Positions 17,080 to 25,437 of a stretch of 64,000 bases of DNA are shown here, piece after piece. The position numbers and the translations under genes were made by a program. The stretch is from contig NZ_JAANNO010000001.1 in NCBI RefSeq assembly GCF_011250645.1, positions 165,196 to 229,195 of the forward strand, in the 5' to 3' direction. The notes beneath the pieces are model-generated. The model saw only the letters and a list, made by a program, of their open reading frames with translations, did no database searches and was not told where the DNA came from. Numbering within the stretch: the first letter of the stretch is position 1; every line of letters starts with the position of its first letter. The DNA comes from Motilibacter aurantiacus (lineage in GTDB: Bacteria; Actinomycetota; Actinomycetes; Motilibacterales; Motilibacteraceae).

Positions 17080-19206
17080 TCAGGCGGTCCGCCCGATCCA
17101 GAGCCGGACGGCGAGCGGGACGGTCTCCTCCGGCCGGACGAGCAGCGTGCGGTCGTCCTCCCGGGTGCGCAGCCGCACGGCCTCGACCGGCTCGACCCCG
17201 GCCGCGGAGATCCGCCGCGGGTGGTCGGCGGCGACGAGGACGGGGTCGTTGCCCGCCTCGCGCACCTTCGCCACGAGGCGCGCGAGCTGCGTGCGGTCGA
17301 GCACCCCGACCGTCGGCACCCCGCACACCCCGCGCAGCGGCTGGGACCACTCGCGGCGGGCGCGCAGGTCGAGCAGCAGCGCCACCTCGTTGGGCCGGAA
17401 CTGCCGGCACGCCTGCTGCACCGCCGCCAGCTCGCCGGACTCCGTGCGCTGGTCCAGCAGCGGCCGGGAGGCGAGCGCGGGCGGCACGAGCAGGGCGAGG
17501 ACGCCGATGCAGGCGACGAGGGCCGCAGCGGTACGGCCACCGGCCCCGGGCGCCCGGCGGCGCGCCCAGCGGGCGGCCGCGACCACGGCCGCGGCCGCGC
17601 AGAGCGCGACCAGCGGGAGCACTCCGGGGACCAGCCGACGGTCCGCCCAGGGGTGGTCGGGCGTGATGCCGGGGCGCCAGAGCACGAGCAGGCCGGAGGC
17701 CAGCAGCACCCAGAGCACGGGCCCGGCCGCCGCGTACCGCGGGTCGTCGCGCCGGCCCCAGGCCGCGTGGGCGAGCCAGGCCGCCCCCGCGACGGCCAGC
17801 AGCACCGCCGGCCACCCCGTCCACCAGGCGACCCACTCCGGCGTGCGCTCGGCGTAGGTGCGGCTGCCGTCGGCGACGATCTGCTCGGCGCGCTGCAGGC
17901 CGGCGACGGCGCGGCCGCCCGGGCTCGCCGGGTCCTGCCGGCCCCAGTCGAGCAGCGGGCGGGCCGCGAGGACGAGAGCGGCGAGGAGGACCAGCGCCGC
18001 GCTGAGCCGGGGCCCCCGGGCCAGCAGCCGGGCGGTTCCCGCGGCGCCGAGGGCCCGGTCGGCGAGGGCCCGCAGCTGCCCGCTGCGGGCGAGCCCCGCC
18101 AGGCCGGCGGCGACCACGGCGAGCAGCGCCCCGCCGACCGCGAGGGGGACTACCGAGCCGCGGATCTCGGCGACGTACGGCTCGGCGAGCACGGTCATGT
18201 CCAGGGCCCCGACCAGCACACCGACCGCCAGCCCGACGGCGAGCGCGCCGCCCGCGGGCCGGCGACGGGCGGCGAGGGCCGCGCAGACCGGGATGAGCAG
18301 GGCGGCCTCGCGCAGCGCCTCGACGCGGACCAGGGTCGCCGCGCCCAGCACCCCGCCCGCGAGCAGCGCGACGACGACCGTCTCCCGGCGCGAGGCGCTG
18401 CCGGCCCGGGGCGCGACGGCGTCGACCAGCAGGGCCAGGCCGCCGAGCAGGAGCAGCTGGGCCAGCGGCTCGCTGTAGGTCGAGCGGGCGACGTGCTGGA
18501 CCGGGTACGCCAGGGCGAGCGCGGCGGCGGCCAGCACCCCGGCCGGGCCTCCCAGCAGCCGGGCGGCGAGGCCGCCCATCGCGAGCAGCGCCAGCGCGCC
18601 GAGCACGGCCGGGGCGAGCAGGGCGCCGGAGACCCCGCCGAGCCAGTCCCCGACCGCGACGACCATGTGCTGGCCGGAGAGGAACTGCGGCACCAGCGAG
18701 TCGCCCGCGGGGTAGTAGGCCGGGCTCTCGGCGACGAGCGCCGGGTCGGGGCCGCCGAAGGCGCTCCAGTCGACCGGGATGTCGCGCGTCCCGTGCTCGG
18801 CGACCCAGAGCCCGGTCAGCGCGTACGCCCCGGGGTCGCGGCGCAGGACGAGGTGCTCGGAGGAGTACCACGCGGCCAGGACGCCGGCTCCGACCGCCAC
18901 CAGCAGCACGGCCGCGACCGCCCACCACGGCGCGGGCGCCGCACGGCGGGCGCTGACCCGGGCCGACACCAGGGCGGCCAGCAGCCCGCACGGCACGGCG
19001 ACCAGGCCGACGGTCAGCGGGACGAACGCGCCGAGCGCGAGCAGCGGCCACGCGACGGCCAGCGCGGTGACCAGGCCGGCCGACGGCGCGGTGGACAGGG
19101 CGGCGAGCAGCTTCCCGGCCCGCGGGCTGCCCGCCGGCCGGGGCATGGCCTCGCCGGCGAGCCGCTGGGCCCCCGGCGGCCCGGCGGTGCTCGTCACCAG
19201 GGTCAC
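17080..19206 (-). CDS. Polytopic membrane protein, GT-C/ArnT-like
   Basis: 708 residues from the GTG overlapping the upstream gene's stop by 4 bp. It has about a dozen hydrophobic segments, with an early extracytoplasmic loop 'YSSEHLVLRRDPGAYALTG' holding Asp/Glu-type residues typical of GT-C enzymes that use polyprenyl-phosphate sugars. A soluble C-terminal ~130 residues follows the last helix. The gene is extremely GC-rich. Family assignment is by architecture; a specific name is not possible. Context (DPM1-type GT2 downstream, DUF2079 upstream) supports transfer of a lipid-linked sugar outside the membrane. Confidence 0.7.
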   Translation of the reverse strand: MTLVTSTAGPPGAQRLAGEAMPRPAGSPRAGKLLAALSTAPSAGLVTALAVAWPLLALGAFVPLTVGLVAVPCGLLAALVSARVSARRAAPAPWWAVAAVLLVAVGAGVLAAWYSSEHLVLRRDPGAYALTGLWVAEHGTRDIPVDWSAFGGPDPALVAESPAYYPAGDSLVPQFLSGQHMVVAVGDWLGGVSGALLAPAVLGALALLAMGGLAARLLGGPAGVLAAAALALAYPVQHVARSTYSEPLAQLLLLGGLALLVDAVAPRAGSASRRETVVVALLAGGVLGAATLVRVEALREAALLIPVCAALAARRRPAGGALAVGLAVGVLVGALDMTVLAEPYVAEIRGSVVPLAVGGALLAVVAAGLAGLARSGQLRALADRALGAAGTARLLARGPRLSAALVLLAALVLAARPLLDWGRQDPASPGGRAVAGLQRAEQIVADGSRTYAERTPEWVAWWTGWPAVLLAVAGAAWLAHAAWGRRDDPRYAAAGPVLWVLLASGLLVLWRPGITPDHPWADRRLVPGVLPLVALCAAAAVVAAARWARRRAPGAGGRTAAALVACIGVLALLVPPALASRPLLDQRTESGELAAVQQACRQFRPNEVALLLDLRARREWSQPLRGVCGVPTVGVLDRTQLARLVAKVREAGNDPVLVAADHPRRISAAGVEPVEAVRLRTREDDRTLLVRPEETVPLAVRLWIGRTA

Positions 19207-20636
19207 GGCCGGCGCAGCACGGCGTAGCTGCCGTTGTCCAGCACCAGCTCGTAGCCGCGCGACTGCAACAGGGCGACGCGGTCGCGCTGGACCGCCAGGG
19301 AGTCGATCGGGAACGACGAGCGGGCCACGTCGACGACCACCCACGGGGCGTCGCGGGGCGTCTTGTCCAGGAGCAGCACGGTCCCCCGGTCCGCCAGGTG
19401 CGGGCCGATCTCGTTGTCCGCCTCGACCGTCACGCCGTCGGGCACCGCCGCCACGGCCTGGGCGGCCGCCCGCTCGTGCGCGTCCAGCCGCCAGGTCTCG
19501 CGGTCGGCCAGGTCGGCGAAGGGGAACCTCGCGCAGAGCACGACGGCGGCCAGCACCGCGTACGCCGCGAACGCCTGCCGCCAGCGCAGCGGCAGCCGAC
19601 GGGCGGCCTCGACCGCGGCGACGACGAGGACCGGGAGGAGCACCGCGTTGTAGTGCTGCTCGAGGCCCCAGTGGTTGGGGTTGGAGGAGATGGCCCTCTC
19701 CCCCAGCTGCGGCAGGGTGAGCAGCACGACCGGCGACGCGAGCGGCAGGAACGCGAAGGGCGCCAGCAGCCAGAGGACGGTCTCCTCCTTCTGCACCGGC
19801 GTGAAGATGACCTCCAGCGTCTCCACCGGGTCGGGCAGCGCGGCGAAGAACGCCTCGTAGTAGTCGCCGTCCGGGGACCCGTGCCCGTAGAACGCCGGCA
19901 CGATGACCGAGGTCGAGAGGTACGCCCCCAGCAGCCCCGCGGCGGCGAGACCGGCGCCCAGCCGGCGCTGACCGCGCAGCGCGAGCAGCACCCCGAACAT
20001 GACCGTGACGAAGCCCATGTCCTCCTTGACCAGCATCAGGGAGGCGGCCCAGGCGGCGGCCTGGCCGGGCCGGTGGGCTTGCAGCCGCTCGCAGGCAAGC
20101 AGGATCAGAGGTACGGCAAAGAGGACTTCATGGAAGCCGACTACGGACGCCTCCTGCAGCGGCCAGGCCAGCCCGGTCGCGACGGCCACCGCGTACGCGA
20201 TGCCGGGTCCCAGCGCCCGGCGGGCGATCACCCAGGCGAGGCCGATGGACACCGCGATCAGCGCGGCCTGGGCCAGGATCAGCATCCGCGGGTCGTCCCA
20301 GACCCAGTAGAGCGGCGCGAGCAGCACGAGGATCGGGGAGAAGTGGTCGCCGAGCGCGATGAGGTCGGGCCCGACGTCGAGGTGGACACCGAGGGCGGGC
20401 TGGACCGGGGACCCCCACCCGGCGTAGCCCCTGACCGTCTCGTCGAAGAGCAGCAGGTCCCACGAGCCGACCCGGAAGTTGCGGTACGCGAGCAGGCCCA
20501 GGGTCGCGTGCACCGCGGCCAGCGCCAGCGCCACCGCCGGCACGGCGACCGCGTGCGGGCCGACCGGTCGCCGCGGCGCGCGCCCGGCACCCTCCAGCTG
20601 GGGCGGGCGCTCGAGCAGTGGGGGGCGCTCCGTCAC
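19203..20636 (-). CDS. DUF2079 membrane protein
   Basis: 477 residues from the GTG at 20636. Hallmarks of DUF2079 are 'YRNFRVGSWDLLLFDETVRGY', 'LGDHFSPILVLLAPLYWVW' and 'SVVGFHEVLFAVPLILLACE', with about ten membrane helices and a C-terminal soluble part. The first loop has the acidic/His pattern of GT-C transferases, so it may move a sugar from a polyprenyl carrier. Likely leaderless: TACCGT lies 7 nt before the GTG and no Shine-Dalgarno is present. It is the first gene of a unit with the 708-residue protein and perhaps the GT2. Confidence 0.82.
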   Translation of the reverse strand: MTERPPLLERPPQLEGAGRAPRRPVGPHAVAVPAVALALAAVHATLGLLAYRNFRVGSWDLLLFDETVRGYAGWGSPVQPALGVHLDVGPDLIALGDHFSPILVLLAPLYWVWDDPRMLILAQAALIAVSIGLAWVIARRALGPGIAYAVAVATGLAWPLQEASVVGFHEVLFAVPLILLACERLQAHRPGQAAAWAASLMLVKEDMGFVTVMFGVLLALRGQRRLGAGLAAAGLLGAYLSTSVIVPAFYGHGSPDGDYYEAFFAALPDPVETLEVIFTPVQKEETVLWLLAPFAFLPLASPVVLLTLPQLGERAISSNPNHWGLEQHYNAVLLPVLVVAAVEAARRLPLRWRQAFAAYAVLAAVVLCARFPFADLADRETWRLDAHERAAAQAVAAVPDGVTVEADNEIGPHLADRGTVLLLDKTPRDAPWVVVDVARSSFPIDSLAVQRDRVALLQSRGYELVLDNGSYAVLRRP

Positions 20637-20643
20637 CCGCGCG

Positions 20644-20681
20644 ACGGTACAACGTGGGGCGCAGGGGCGTGGGCCTACGCT
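20644..20681. promoter_or_regulatory. Divergent leaderless promoters
   Basis: Minus strand: TACCGT (20649-20644), 7 nt, then GTG at 20636. Plus strand: TACGCT (20676-20681), 7 nt, then GTG at 20689. Both fit the TANNNT -10 consensus with transcription starting at the start codon. The two genes are only 52 bp apart, and no Shine-Dalgarno precedes either. Confidence 0.6.
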
Positions 20682-20688
20682 GCCGGAC

Positions 20689-21450
20689 GTGGCCTCCCCC
20701 GACACCCCCATCGGCCTGCTGCGGAACGCGCTGACCGCGGACCCAGCCCGGCCTTTCGTCACGTTCTACGACGACTCGACCGGTGAGCGGGTCGAGCTGT
20801 CGGTGCTGACGTTCGACAACTGGGTCGCGAAGACCGCCAACCTGCTGCAGGACGAGCTCGCCGTCACGCCCGGCCAGACGCTCGCGCTCGTCCTGCCCGC
20901 GCACTGGCAGGCCCCGGTGTGGCTCCTGGCGGCCTGGTCGGTGGGGCTCGAGGTGACCCCGGCACGCCCCGGCGACCCGCTGCCGCAGGCCGACGTGATC
21001 GTCACCGGCCCGGAGAGCCTCGACGACGCGGTCGCGGCCGGGGCGGGCGAGGTCGTCGCGCTCAGCCTGCGGCCCGCGCTGCTGGCGGCGACGACGCCCG
21101 GGCCGGCTCTGCCCGCGGGCGTGATCGACGGGGACGCGGAGGTCCCCCCGCAGGGCGACCGCTTCCTCGCCTACGCCCCGCCGGCGCCCGACGCCCCGGC
21201 CCTGGACTGCCAGGACCAGGCGCTCACCGCCGCCGGGCTCGCCCGGTCCGGGCGCGACGCCGCGGCCCGGTTGGGGGCCCGCCCCGGCGCACGCCTCCTG
21301 ACCGGGCGGGCCTTCGACACCGCCGAGGCGATCGTGGAAGCGCTGCTGGTGCCGCTCGCCGTGGGCGGGTCCCTGGTGCTGTGCCGCAACGCCGACCCCG
21401 CCGCGGCCGACGCCCGGCGCGACGTGGAGCAGGTCGACCTGGTGGTGTGA
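20689..21450 (+). CDS. TIGR03089 family protein (acyl-CoA-synthetase-like N-terminal fold)
   Basis: 253 residues from a leaderless-type GTG. It matches the actinobacterial TIGR03089 family: 'NALTADPARPFVTFYDDSTGERVELSV' cut across 'FDNWVAKTANLLQDEL', and 'VLPAHWQAPVWLLAAWSVG'. These resemble the N-terminal subdomain of ANL adenylating enzymes but lack the ATP-binding P-loop and C-terminal domain, so a catalytic role is doubtful. In mycobacteria and streptomycetes it sits beside LCP and nucleotide-sugar genes; here it neighbours envelope glycan genes. Confidence 0.85.
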   Translation: MASPDTPIGLLRNALTADPARPFVTFYDDSTGERVELSVLTFDNWVAKTANLLQDELAVTPGQTLALVLPAHWQAPVWLLAAWSVGLEVTPARPGDPLPQADVIVTGPESLDDAVAAGAGEVVALSLRPALLAATTPGPALPAGVIDGDAEVPPQGDRFLAYAPPAPDAPALDCQDQALTAAGLARSGRDAAARLGARPGARLLTGRAFDTAEAIVEALLVPLAVGGSLVLCRNADPAAADARRDVEQVDLVV

Positions 21451-21451
21451 G

Positions 21452-21477
21452 GACGGGCCCGCCGGAGGCGGCCCGTC
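21452..21477. terminator. Bidirectional terminator
   Basis: 8-bp stem GACGGGCC / GGCCCGTC with a 10-nt loop between the TIGR03089 stop and the amidohydrolase stop; the right arm overlaps the TGA of the minus-strand gene. Confidence 0.6.
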
Positions 21478-23083
21478 AGCCCGGGGCCCCGTGCACCACC
21501 TGCCCGCCCACGACCGTCGCCAGTACGGGCAGCCCGGGCAGCTCCTCCGGCGCGCAGGCCACCGGGTCGCCGCCGAGCACGGTCAGGTCCGCCCGCATGC
21601 CGACGGCGAGCCGGCCGGCGACGGCCTCCTCGCGCAGGGCGTACGCCGGCCCGGTCGTCATCGCGGCGAGAGCCTGCGCGGGGCCGAGCGCCTGCCCGGC
21701 CCCGCCGTACGCCGGCCGGCCCGTGCCGACGGGGGCGCGCAGCGCCGCGCTGGCGAGCGTGCGCCGGGGGTCGCTGCTGCTGATCGGCCAGTCGGACCCG
21801 AGCGCGAGCGTCGCTCCCGCGGCGGCCAGGTCGCCCAGCCGCCACGCGCGGCGCACCCGTCCCGCGCCGACCCGCCGGGACCAGGGGTCGGCCAGCCCGG
21901 GGTCGGACCAGTCCATGTGCGCCGGCTGGACCGAGCCGACCACGTCGAGGGCGCGGAAGCGCCGGACGTCTGCGTCCGCGAGCACCTCGAGGTGCTCGAC
22001 CCGGTGCCGCGCCGTCCGCGGCCGCGGGGCCAGCGCGTAGGTGTCGAGGGCGTAGGCGACGGCCGCGTCGCCGATCGCGTGGGTCCACGTCGGCAGCCCG
22101 GCGTCGGCGGCGGCGAGCACGGCCCTCCGGTAGTCGACGGGGTCCAGCCACTGCGGGGCCTGGCACTCGCCGCAGGCGTCCGGCTCGGCGAGCCAGGCGG
22201 TGCCGGCGTCGACCACGCCGTCGAGGAACGCCTTGACCGCCGCGACCCGGTAGCGCCGGCCGGGCCGGCCGGCCCGGGCCGCGGCGAGCGCGACCGTCTC
22301 TCCCGCGGTGCCCGCGGTGCACCAGGGGGCGCTGACCACCCGCAGCGGCAGCCGCCCCTCGGCGTCCAGCAGCGACAGCGCGTCGTGCGTGTCGCCCCAG
22401 GAGTCGAGCACGTGCACCCCCGTGAGCCCGGTCGCGGCCTTCGCCTGCAGCAGCGTCTCGAGCCGGTCGGCCAGTTCCGGCACCGTCCCGGCCGGCAGCG
22501 CCCGCGCCGCGAGACCGACGGCCGACATCTCCCGGACCACGGCGGCGCCGTCGACGGCCACGCTCGACCGGTCGGCGAAGCGCTCCGCCCCGGTGAGGCC
22601 GCCCAGCCGCACGGCGGCCGAGCTGAGCAGGACCGTGTGCAGGTCGGCGAGCCACACCCAGGCCGGGCGCCCTCCCGCCGCCGTGTCCACGTCCCTCGCC
22701 GCGGTGGCCAGGTCGTCGACGGCGCCGTAGTCCAGCCCGTGCGCCACCACCCACTCGCCCGGGGCGGTGGCCGCTGCGGCGGCGGCGATCGCGGACCTCA
22801 GGCCGGCACGCCCGGCCACGGCGGACAGGTCGACGCCCCGCTCCTGCTCGAGCCCGATGCCGAGGTGGACGTGCGCGTCGACCAGGCCGGGCACGACGAC
22901 CTGCCCGGGCGCCTCGAGCACCTGGGTACGCCCGCCGATCGTGGTCTTCACGTCGCGCTCGTCCCCCACCGCGACGATGCGGCCGCCGCTGACGGCCAGG
23001 GCGGTGGCCGGGGCGGCGCCCGGGACGAGGGTGTGCACCCGCGCCCCGAGCACGGCCAGGTCGGCCTGGGGAGGCGCGCTCAC
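21476..23083 (-). CDS. Amidohydrolase family protein, YtcJ-like
   Basis: 535 residues from a GTG that overlaps the permease stop (GTGA). 'VVVPGLVDAHVHLGIG' gives the HxH metal ligands, 'TWTHAIGDAAV' and 'RHRVEHLEVL' the later His residues, and 'LGSDWPIS' the catalytic Asp, all as in YtcJ/exoenzyme-regulatory amidohydrolases. It is cytosolic and should hydrolyse an amide or imide. Coupling to an APC permease under a TetR operator suggests uptake and hydrolysis of an N-acylated amine or amino-acid derivative; the substrate is not known. Confidence 0.87.
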   Translation of the reverse strand: MSAPPQADLAVLGARVHTLVPGAAPATALAVSGGRIVAVGDERDVKTTIGGRTQVLEAPGQVVVPGLVDAHVHLGIGLEQERGVDLSAVAGRAGLRSAIAAAAAATAPGEWVVAHGLDYGAVDDLATAARDVDTAAGGRPAWVWLADLHTVLLSSAAVRLGGLTGAERFADRSSVAVDGAAVVREMSAVGLAARALPAGTVPELADRLETLLQAKAATGLTGVHVLDSWGDTHDALSLLDAEGRLPLRVVSAPWCTAGTAGETVALAAARAGRPGRRYRVAAVKAFLDGVVDAGTAWLAEPDACGECQAPQWLDPVDYRRAVLAAADAGLPTWTHAIGDAAVAYALDTYALAPRPRTARHRVEHLEVLADADVRRFRALDVVGSVQPAHMDWSDPGLADPWSRRVGAGRVRRAWRLGDLAAAGATLALGSDWPISSSDPRRTLASAALRAPVGTGRPAYGGAGQALGPAQALAAMTTGPAYALREEAVAGRLAVGMRADLTVLGGDPVACAPEELPGLPVLATVVGGQVVHGAPG

Positions 23084-24579
23084 CGCGCACCGCCGCCGGC
23101 GAACGAGGAGGCCGCGGCGACGCGTCGGTGCGGCTGCGCGACCAGCAGGTAGAACGTGCCGGCGGCCAGCGCGAGGACGGTCACGAGAACGGCGGCCCAG
23201 ACCTGGTACCACGGCGCGTCCGGCGGGGCGAGCTGCTCGCGCGGCCACGCCACGTTGACGAACTCGAAGCCCAGCCACGCCACGGCCGCGACGTTGAGCG
23301 CGAGCCCGCGTCGGGCGCGGCGGGCACCTCCGGCGGGCTGCCAGCGGCCGGTCAGCCGCCCGATGAGCGCCGCGACGGCGATGAGCAGGAAGACGAGGTA
23401 CGCGACCGCCGTGCCGAACGCGAGCAGGCTGCCCATCGCGGTGGAGTCGAGGCCGAGCAGCAGCCCTGCGCCCCCGACGAGCGTCACGCCTGCGATCGCG
23501 CCGACCGGGGCCTGGTGGCGGTTGAGCCGCTGCAGGGCGCGCGACCCCGGCAGCACCTCGTCGCGCGACATCGACCACATCATCCGCGCGGTCGCCCCCT
23601 GGGCGGCCATGCCGCAGGCGACGAAGGCCACGAGCACGAGCACGGCGAACGGCTTGGTCGCCCAGTCGCCGAAGCCCTGGGTCACCGCGGTCGTGACCGG
23701 GTCCACGTCGGCGCCGGCGGGGACGAGCGACGGGTCCGGATGGGCGAGCGTGACGGCGACCGCGTCGAGCACGACGATGGCGCCGACCGACAGCAGCGCC
23801 GCCCAGACCGCGCGCGGCACGTGGCGGGCGGCGTCGCGCGTCTCCTCGCTGGAGGCGATGCAGGCGTCCATGCCGAGGAACGCCCAGCCCGCGACCGCGA
23901 GCACGGCGAGCCCCGCGGCGAGCGACGACCCGCCGAAGGCCGCTTCGGCACCGAGCGAGTCGGTCAGGACGGACAGGCCCTGCTCCCGGAAGGCAAGCAG
24001 GAGCACCAGCCCGACCACGACGGAGGCCACGATCTCGGCCGCGATGCCGAGGGACACCAGCCGGCGCAGCGGCTCGATGCCGTACGTGTTGACGGCCGAG
24101 CACGCCAGGAGGAACACCGCCGCGGTGGCGACGTGCAGGGCGGGGCCCGGGGTGTCGCCGAGGGCGGCCCACACCCACGGCGCGGCCAGATAGGCGATCG
24201 TGGTGTTGGCCGCGAGAAAGGCGCACAGGGACAGCCAGCCGGTCATCCACGCGTACCTCGCGCTGGGCAGGACGCGTCTGGTCCATTGATAGGCGCCGCC
24301 GGCCACGGGGAAGCGCGCTGCGAGCTCGGCGTAGACGGAGACCAGGCAGGCCTGGCCGGCGAGGGCGACGGGCAGCGCCCACACCCAGAGCCCGCCGGCG
24401 ACGGCGAGCCCGACGAGGGCGACGCCGTAGAGCCCGACGACCGGGGAGATGGTGGCGAAGCCGAGGGCGAGGTTGCCGCGCATGCCCAGGCTGCGCCGCA
24501 GCTGCTGCTCGTAGCCGAGCAAGCGCAGGCGCGCGGCGTCGTCGGCCGTGGTGACGTCGAAGGTGGTCAGGGTGGACAT
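23080..24579 (-). CDS. APC-family amino acid/polyamine permease
   Basis: 499 residues from the ATG at 24579 with GAGAGGA upstream. Twelve membrane helices; 'GFATISPVVGLYGVALVGLAV' is the unwound helix-1 motif and 'ELAARFPVAGGAYQWTRRVL' the conserved helix-3 entry of the amino acid-polyamine-organocation family. It is the first gene of the operon with the amidohydrolase. Its promoter (-35 TTGCGC, 17-bp spacer, -10 TAGGTT) contains one copy of the palindromic operator and precedes another, so repression by the divergent TetR protein is likely. Confidence 0.9.
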   Translation of the reverse strand: MSTLTTFDVTTADDAARLRLLGYEQQLRRSLGMRGNLALGFATISPVVGLYGVALVGLAVAGGLWVWALPVALAGQACLVSVYAELAARFPVAGGAYQWTRRVLPSARYAWMTGWLSLCAFLAANTTIAYLAAPWVWAALGDTPGPALHVATAAVFLLACSAVNTYGIEPLRRLVSLGIAAEIVASVVVGLVLLLAFREQGLSVLTDSLGAEAAFGGSSLAAGLAVLAVAGWAFLGMDACIASSEETRDAARHVPRAVWAALLSVGAIVVLDAVAVTLAHPDPSLVPAGADVDPVTTAVTQGFGDWATKPFAVLVLVAFVACGMAAQGATARMMWSMSRDEVLPGSRALQRLNRHQAPVGAIAGVTLVGGAGLLLGLDSTAMGSLLAFGTAVAYLVFLLIAVAALIGRLTGRWQPAGGARRARRGLALNVAAVAWLGFEFVNVAWPREQLAPPDAPWYQVWAAVLVTVLALAAGTFYLLVAQPHRRVAAASSFAGGGAR

Positions 24580-24621
24580 GGTGGTCCTCTCGGATGCGGA
24601 TGGGAAGGGCCTCCAGCGTGA

Positions 24622-24636
24622 CCTAACATCGTTAGG
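24622..24636. promoter_or_regulatory. TetR operator copy 1
   Basis: CCTAACATCGTTAGG, a perfect 6-bp dyad with a 3-nt centre, in the permease-tetR intergenic region, 28 bp centre to centre from copy 2. It lies downstream of the permease start of transcription. Confidence 0.8.
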
Positions 24637-24647
24637 AGGCACCGTGG

Positions 24648-24676
24648 AACCTAACGCTGTTAGGAAGCGGGCGCAA
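24648..24676 (-). promoter_or_regulatory. Promoter of the permease-amidohydrolase operon
   Basis: On the minus strand TTGCGC (24676-24671), a 17-bp spacer and TAGGTT (24653-24648). Operator copy 2 lies across the spacer and -10, the same geometry as the LysE promoter at 25328-25356. Confidence 0.65.
24650..24664. promoter_or_regulatory. TetR operator copy 2
   Basis: CCTAACGCTGTTAGG, same arms as copy 1, overlapping the -10 element of the permease promoter. Binding here would block RNA polymerase directly. Confidence 0.82.
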
Positions 24677-24700
24677 GACCCATTTCGCCAGGAGATCGAC

Positions 24701-25318
24701 ATGCCACGCACGACCACCGCGCCCCTGACCCGCGACTCCATCGCGCGCGCAGCGCTCGACCTGCTCGACGAGCGGGGGTCGGCCGGCTGGACCATGCGGG
24801 CGCTCGCGGACCGGCTGGGCGTCCGAGCGCCGTCGCTCTACAGCCATGTCGCGAACCAGGACGAGATCCTCGACGCCGTCCACGAGCAGATCAACTCCGA
24901 GATCGACCTCGACGCGCTCGAGGGGGACGACCTGCGGACGGCGCTGACCGACTGCGCCCGCTCGTACCGCGCCGCGTACGTCCGGCACCCGCACGCGACC
25001 GCGCTCATCGCGCACCGGCCGATAGGCACCGACTCCGCCCTGCGGGTGTACGACGCGATCCTGCGCACGCTGCTCCGGCACGGCGTGCCCGCCGGCGAGG
25101 CGATGCGCTTCACCGCCGTCCTCGACTACCTCGTGCTCGGGTCGGCCGTCGAGACGTTCATCGGCGGGTTCGGCGAGGCCGCCGACTACCGCGAGGCGTA
25201 CCCGTCACTGGCCGCCGCCCTGCAGGCGTGCGACCGCGACTGCATCGACGAGGAGGGCTTCGAGCTGGGCCTGGCCCGCCTCGTGGAGGCGGTGGTGGCC
25301 GCGAGCACGGAGCGGTGA
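24701..25318 (+). CDS. TetR-family transcriptional repressor
   Basis: 205 residues from the ATG at 24701; AGGAG 6 nt upstream decides it against the open frame from 24548. The N-terminal HTH is 'SAGWTMRALADRLGVRAPSLYSHV', and the C-terminal domain resembles the tetracycline-repressor-like C-terminal class. Four copies of CCTAACnnnGTTAGG flank the gene on both sides and sit on the promoters of the permease-amidohydrolase operon and the LysE gene. It therefore most likely represses both and itself, and is released by a small ligand carried by these transporters. Confidence 0.9.
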   Translation: MPRTTTAPLTRDSIARAALDLLDERGSAGWTMRALADRLGVRAPSLYSHVANQDEILDAVHEQINSEIDLDALEGDDLRTALTDCARSYRAAYVRHPHATALIAHRPIGTDSALRVYDAILRTLLRHGVPAGEAMRFTAVLDYLVLGSAVETFIGGFGEAADYREAYPSLAAALQACDRDCIDEEGFELGLARLVEAVVAASTER

Positions 25319-25327
25319 CAGCGGGTC

Positions 25328-25356
25328 TTGACCCAGCTCCCTAACGGCGTTAGGTT
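25328..25356 (+). promoter_or_regulatory. Promoter of the LysE-type exporter gene
   Basis: TTGACC (25328-25333), exactly 17 bp, then TAGGTT (25351-25356): a near-consensus sigma-70-type promoter. Operator copy 3 covers its spacer and -10, and copy 4 covers the expected transcription start. Confidence 0.75.
25340..25354. promoter_or_regulatory. TetR operator copy 3
   Basis: CCTAACGGCGTTAGG, embedded in the spacer and -10 of the LysE promoter. Confidence 0.82.
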
Positions 25357-25357
25357 T

Positions 25358-25372
25358 CCTAACACTGTTAGG
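25358..25372. promoter_or_regulatory. TetR operator copy 4
   Basis: CCTAACACTGTTAGG, 18 bp centre to centre from copy 3 and placed over the start of transcription, so two dimers could bind the same promoter. Confidence 0.82.
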
Positions 25373-25437
25373 CGCCGCGTCCGTCGGCGTCGCTGACCGC
25401 AGGCCGCTCCGCCTGCCCGGCCCGCCGAGGACCCCCC

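Noticed and set aside
17221-19227. A 668-codon open frame on the plus strand
   Set aside because: It is antisense to the GT-C-like gene, with a Gln/Arg/Gly-rich product and no recognisable motif.
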